Below, one piece after another: positions 8,052-9,304 of a DNA stretch of 9,304 nucleotides. The stretch is taken from contig CABTXO010000045.1 of assembly GCA_902488725.1 (NCBI GenBank), positions 1 to 9,304 of the forward strand. Reading direction: 5' to 3'. Each line of letters starts with the position of its first letter. Positions within the stretch are counted from its first letter, which is position 1. Source of the DNA: an uncultured Bacteroidales bacterium. Lineage in GTDB: Bacteria > Bacteroidota > Bacteroidia > Bacteroidales > UBA932. The position numbers and the translations under genes are program-made. Below the pieces are notes generated by a model. It was not told the DNA's origin and ran no database searches. It saw only the letters and a list, made by a program, of their open reading frames with translations.

Positions 8052-8065
8052 TTCGATTCGATTCG
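8052..8065. repeat. short tandem repeat TTCGA x 2.8 in the asnS leader
   Basis: The plus strand reads TTCGATTCGATTCG, nearly three copies of a 5-base unit, between the promoter-like element and the asnS start codon. On the transcribed strand it would fall in the 5' untranslated leader. It may be chance. Confidence 0.5.
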
Positions 8066-8067
8066 TG

Positions 8068-8075
8068 CAAATATA
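8068..8075 (-). promoter_or_regulatory. probable asnS promoter, Bacteroidetes -7 element
   Basis: The minus strand reads TATATTTG, an exact match to the Bacteroidetes sigma-ABfr -7 consensus TAnnTTTG. It lies 41 bases before the asnS ATG, which would leave a leader of roughly 35 bases. A clean TTTG at the -33 position is not seen; that position falls within the preceding terminator hairpin. The placement right after a terminator and before a long co-directional gene run supports the call. Confidence 0.6.
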
Positions 8076-8079
8076 GCAT

Positions 8080-8112
8080 AAAAAAAGCAGTTCCACCAGC
8101 GTGAAACTGCTT
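8080..8112 (-). terminator. Rho-independent terminator after the exbD pair
   Basis: On the minus strand AAGCAGTTTCAC (8112-8101) pairs with GTGGAACTGCTT (8096-8085) around a GCTG loop. This is a 12-bp stem with one G-T wobble. It is followed by T residues continuing from the stem, for a run of seven Ts down to 8080. It begins 20 bases past the exbD copy 2 stop, so it should end the proton-channel operon and separate it from asnS. Confidence 0.88.
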
Positions 8113-8132
8113 CTTTATGCAGGTGGTACGGA

Positions 8133-8597
8133 CTATTTCCCTTCGCCTTTCCGGGCGGCGTACATGATCTTCAGCGCGGAGCATCTTCGCAGCTCCTGCT
8201 TCACATCCGTAATGATACCCATGCGTACATCTTCATCGGCCTTGATGGACACAGTCATCAACTGGCGGTCAGCTTCACTCATTGCATCGCGTTCTGCCGC
8301 AATGAAGTTGCGGATGTCGTCCACGGTCTTGAAGGAATCGTTCAGCTGGATGCGGGCATCGGTACCGTACTGGTTCTGATACTGCTGGGTCGGGGTTCCC
8401 ACATAGATGTAGGAAGCCAGGTCCTTCCGTTCCAATTTTGCGATTTCCGTAGCTTCGGGAAGTCTTACGCGTACCCTCACTTCACTGGAACGCATCTGCG
8501 TCGTGACCATGAAGAAGAACAGGAACATGAACACGATATCCGAGCTCGTTCCGATTTCCGGCATGTCTTTCTTGCCGCTTCTCTTGAAAATAGGCAT
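8133..8597 (-). CDS. exbD: ExbD/TolR-family biopolymer transport protein (second copy)
   Basis: A 154-residue proton-channel subunit. A short cytoplasmic N-terminus (MPIFKRSGKKDMPEIGTSS) leads into one membrane helix (about 20-34, DIVFMFLFFFMVTTQ). Asp20 sits at the position of the essential proton-carrying aspartate of ExbD/TolR. The periplasmic domain ends with the typical VSIKADEDVRMGIITDVKQE segment (116-135) followed by LRRCSALKIMYAAR. With ExbB and the first ExbD it should convert proton-motive force into movement of a TonB-like partner. It starts 15 bases after exbD copy 1, with an SD-like AAGGAAG upstream, and is followed by the terminator. Length is normal for the family. Confidence 0.94.
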   Translation of the reverse strand: MPIFKRSGKKDMPEIGTSSDIVFMFLFFFMVTTQMRSSEVRVRVRLPEATEIAKLERKDLASYIYVGTPTQQYQNQYGTDARIQLNDSFKTVDDIRNFIAAERDAMSEADRQLMTVSIKADEDVRMGIITDVKQELRRCSALKIMYAARKGEGK

Positions 8598-8612
8598 AAC
8601 TCTTACTTCCTT
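8598..8612 (-). promoter_or_regulatory. SD-like ribosome binding site before exbD copy 2
   Basis: The transcribed strand between the two exbD genes reads AAGGAAGTAAGAGTT just before ATG. The AAGGAAG is purine-rich and about 8 bases from the start. Such sites are weak or unused in many Bacteroidota, so the call is modest. Confidence 0.4.
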
Positions 8613-9191
8613 TTATTTTTTCGCTACGTCCTTCGGTTCCGCTTCGGAAATTTGCTGCGGAATTGCTTTCTTCACGATTTCCTGCTGGGCTTCGGTCAGG
8701 TAGTTGAATTTCCTGCCGTAGTTCGCCATGCCGAATTCGTCACGGAGTTCGTTGACGGCCTTGATCAGCTCGTTCTGCACGGCGATGTAGGCCTGGTAAC
8801 TGGTTCCGCGGTCATTCTGCAGGGAGACGATGCCCTTGGAAACGTTGTAGGTGCCGAATCCCTCGATCTCCTTGGCTTCCTTTTCGGGGAGGCTGGGGTC
8901 GTTGTTGGGATTCGTGAGGAATTCCTTGATCTTGTCCTTAAGCTGACTGACTACCAGAAGCTGGTCACCGGCGAACAACCTGTCCTGTGAGTTGATCTTC
9001 ACAATGATGATGTTGCGACGATTGACTTTCGTGTCCTGCTGCTCCTGGTCCTTCTGCGGCATGGGGGGCAGGCGGCGCTGAAGGCCGGACTGCTGGTCCA
9101 TCGTGGAAGTCATCAGGAAGTAGCACAACAGCAGGAAAGCGATGTCGGCTGTTGATTGCGTATTTAATCCCGGTGTTTTTCTGTTAGACAT
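8613..9191 (-). CDS. exbD: ExbD/TolR-family biopolymer transport protein (first copy, extended)
   Basis: A 192-residue ExbD paralogue. The N-terminus MSNRKTPGLNTQSTAD leads to one membrane helix (about 16-30, DIAFLLLCYFLMTST), with Asp16 in the proton-carrying position. After the helix comes LQRRLPPMPQ (38-47), the usual post-membrane proline motif, then a periplasmic domain (about 57-155). It is longer than copy 2. A loop of about 25 residues (94-118, rich in N, P, E and K) interrupts the domain, and a polar, probably helical tail extends from 163 to 192. The two ExbD copies differ strongly, so they are old paralogues that may form a hetero-dimer in the ExbB pore. It starts 9 bases after the small membrane protein and ends 15 bases before copy 2. 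Confidence 0.92.
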   Translation of the reverse strand: MSNRKTPGLNTQSTADIAFLLLCYFLMTSTMDQQSGLQRRLPPMPQKDQEQQDTKVNRRNIIIVKINSQDRLFAGDQLLVVSQLKDKIKEFLTNPNNDPSLPEKEAKEIEGFGTYNVSKGIVSLQNDRGTSYQAYIAVQNELIKAVNELRDEFGMANYGRKFNYLTEAQQEIVKKAIPQQISEAEPKDVAKK

Positions 9192-9200
9192 AGCTCGATG

Positions 9201-9304
9201 TTATTTGTTGAGAACGGAGCCTCTGATGACTCCATAGATGATGGAGCAGAATGCGGCCACGCCCAGGATGTAGGTCAACAGCAGCAGCGTGTCGATCCAT
9301 TTCA
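9201..9304 (-). CDS. small single-helix membrane protein, 5' end at the window edge
   Basis: The visible part encodes 33 residues and a TAA stop. It begins KWIDTLLLLTYILGVAAF and ends IRGSVLNK, and is almost entirely one membrane helix. The last two bases in the window read TG on the coding strand, immediately before AAA TGG, so the start could be an ATG whose A lies just outside, giving a complete 34-residue protein. Alternatively it is the C-terminus of a longer protein such as ExbB/TolQ, though a helix at the very C-terminus is atypical for ExbB. It lies 9 bases before exbD copy 1. From memory, Bacteroidota often carry a small hypothetical gene between exbB and the exbD pair. Function is unknown; a channel accessory role is inferred from position only. 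Confidence 0.7.
   Translation of the reverse strand, partial: KWIDTLLLLTYILGVAAFCSIIYGVIRGSVLNK

Noticed and set aside
6731..8104. A 457-codon plus-strand open frame opposite asnS
   Set aside because: It is the antisense shadow of a certain asnS; the composition is typical of such shadows (H, V, D, L rich).
1..9304. Mobile element, CRISPR array, defence system or tRNA/rRNA genes
   Set aside because: I saw no transposase or integrase motifs, regularly spaced repeats, terminal inverted repeats or structured RNA genes. All long genes belong to core or envelope families with uniform composition and orientation.

Overview
The window is about 9.3 kb of fairly GC-rich DNA with every convincing gene on the minus strand. 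It most likely comes from a Bacteroidota member, probably Bacteroidales. The signs are a tandem ExbD pair next to a small membrane protein, a TonB-like protein ending in an 'SRF...IVYMFIAQ'-type domain, a Bacteroidota-style asparaginyl-tRNA synthetase, a TATATTTG promoter element matching the Bacteroidetes TAnnTTTG -7 consensus, and mostly weak or absent Shine-Dalgarno sequences. The genus cannot be fixed from this sequence.

In transcription order (from high to low coordinates) the window opens with the end of a proton-channel operon: the tail of a tiny one-helix membrane protein (9201 to the window edge), exbD copy 1 (8613-9191) and exbD copy 2 (8133-8597). A strong intrinsic terminator (12-bp stem, U-tract) follows at 8080-8112. 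A promoter-like TATATTTG lies directly after it and probably starts the next unit.

The second unit is a tightly packed run of seven genes: asnS (asparaginyl-tRNA synthetase), udk (uridine kinase), a TonB-like energy transducer, a 723-residue membrane-anchored protein of unknown function with a propeller-like C-terminal part, an AMP-forming acyl-CoA ligase, a dCMP deaminase, and the N-terminal 323 residues of an S41 (CtpA/Prc-type) periplasmic protease that runs off the left edge. Gaps are 12, 1, 36, 13, -1 and 1 bases, so co-transcription and some translational coupling are likely.

Functionally the run mixes core metabolism (translation, pyrimidine salvage, dUMP supply, fatty acid activation) with envelope functions (TonB, anchored protein, protease). 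The TonB-like gene lies about 2 kb downstream of the ExbD pair but in a separate predicted transcription unit. I see no phage, IS element, CRISPR, rRNA or tRNA. Most of the window is ordinary core genome. The points most worth a second look are the unrecognised 723-residue protein, the A9 tract and hairpin inside the tonB-like gene, the microprotein beside exbD, and the missing conserved lysine in the acyl-CoA ligase.
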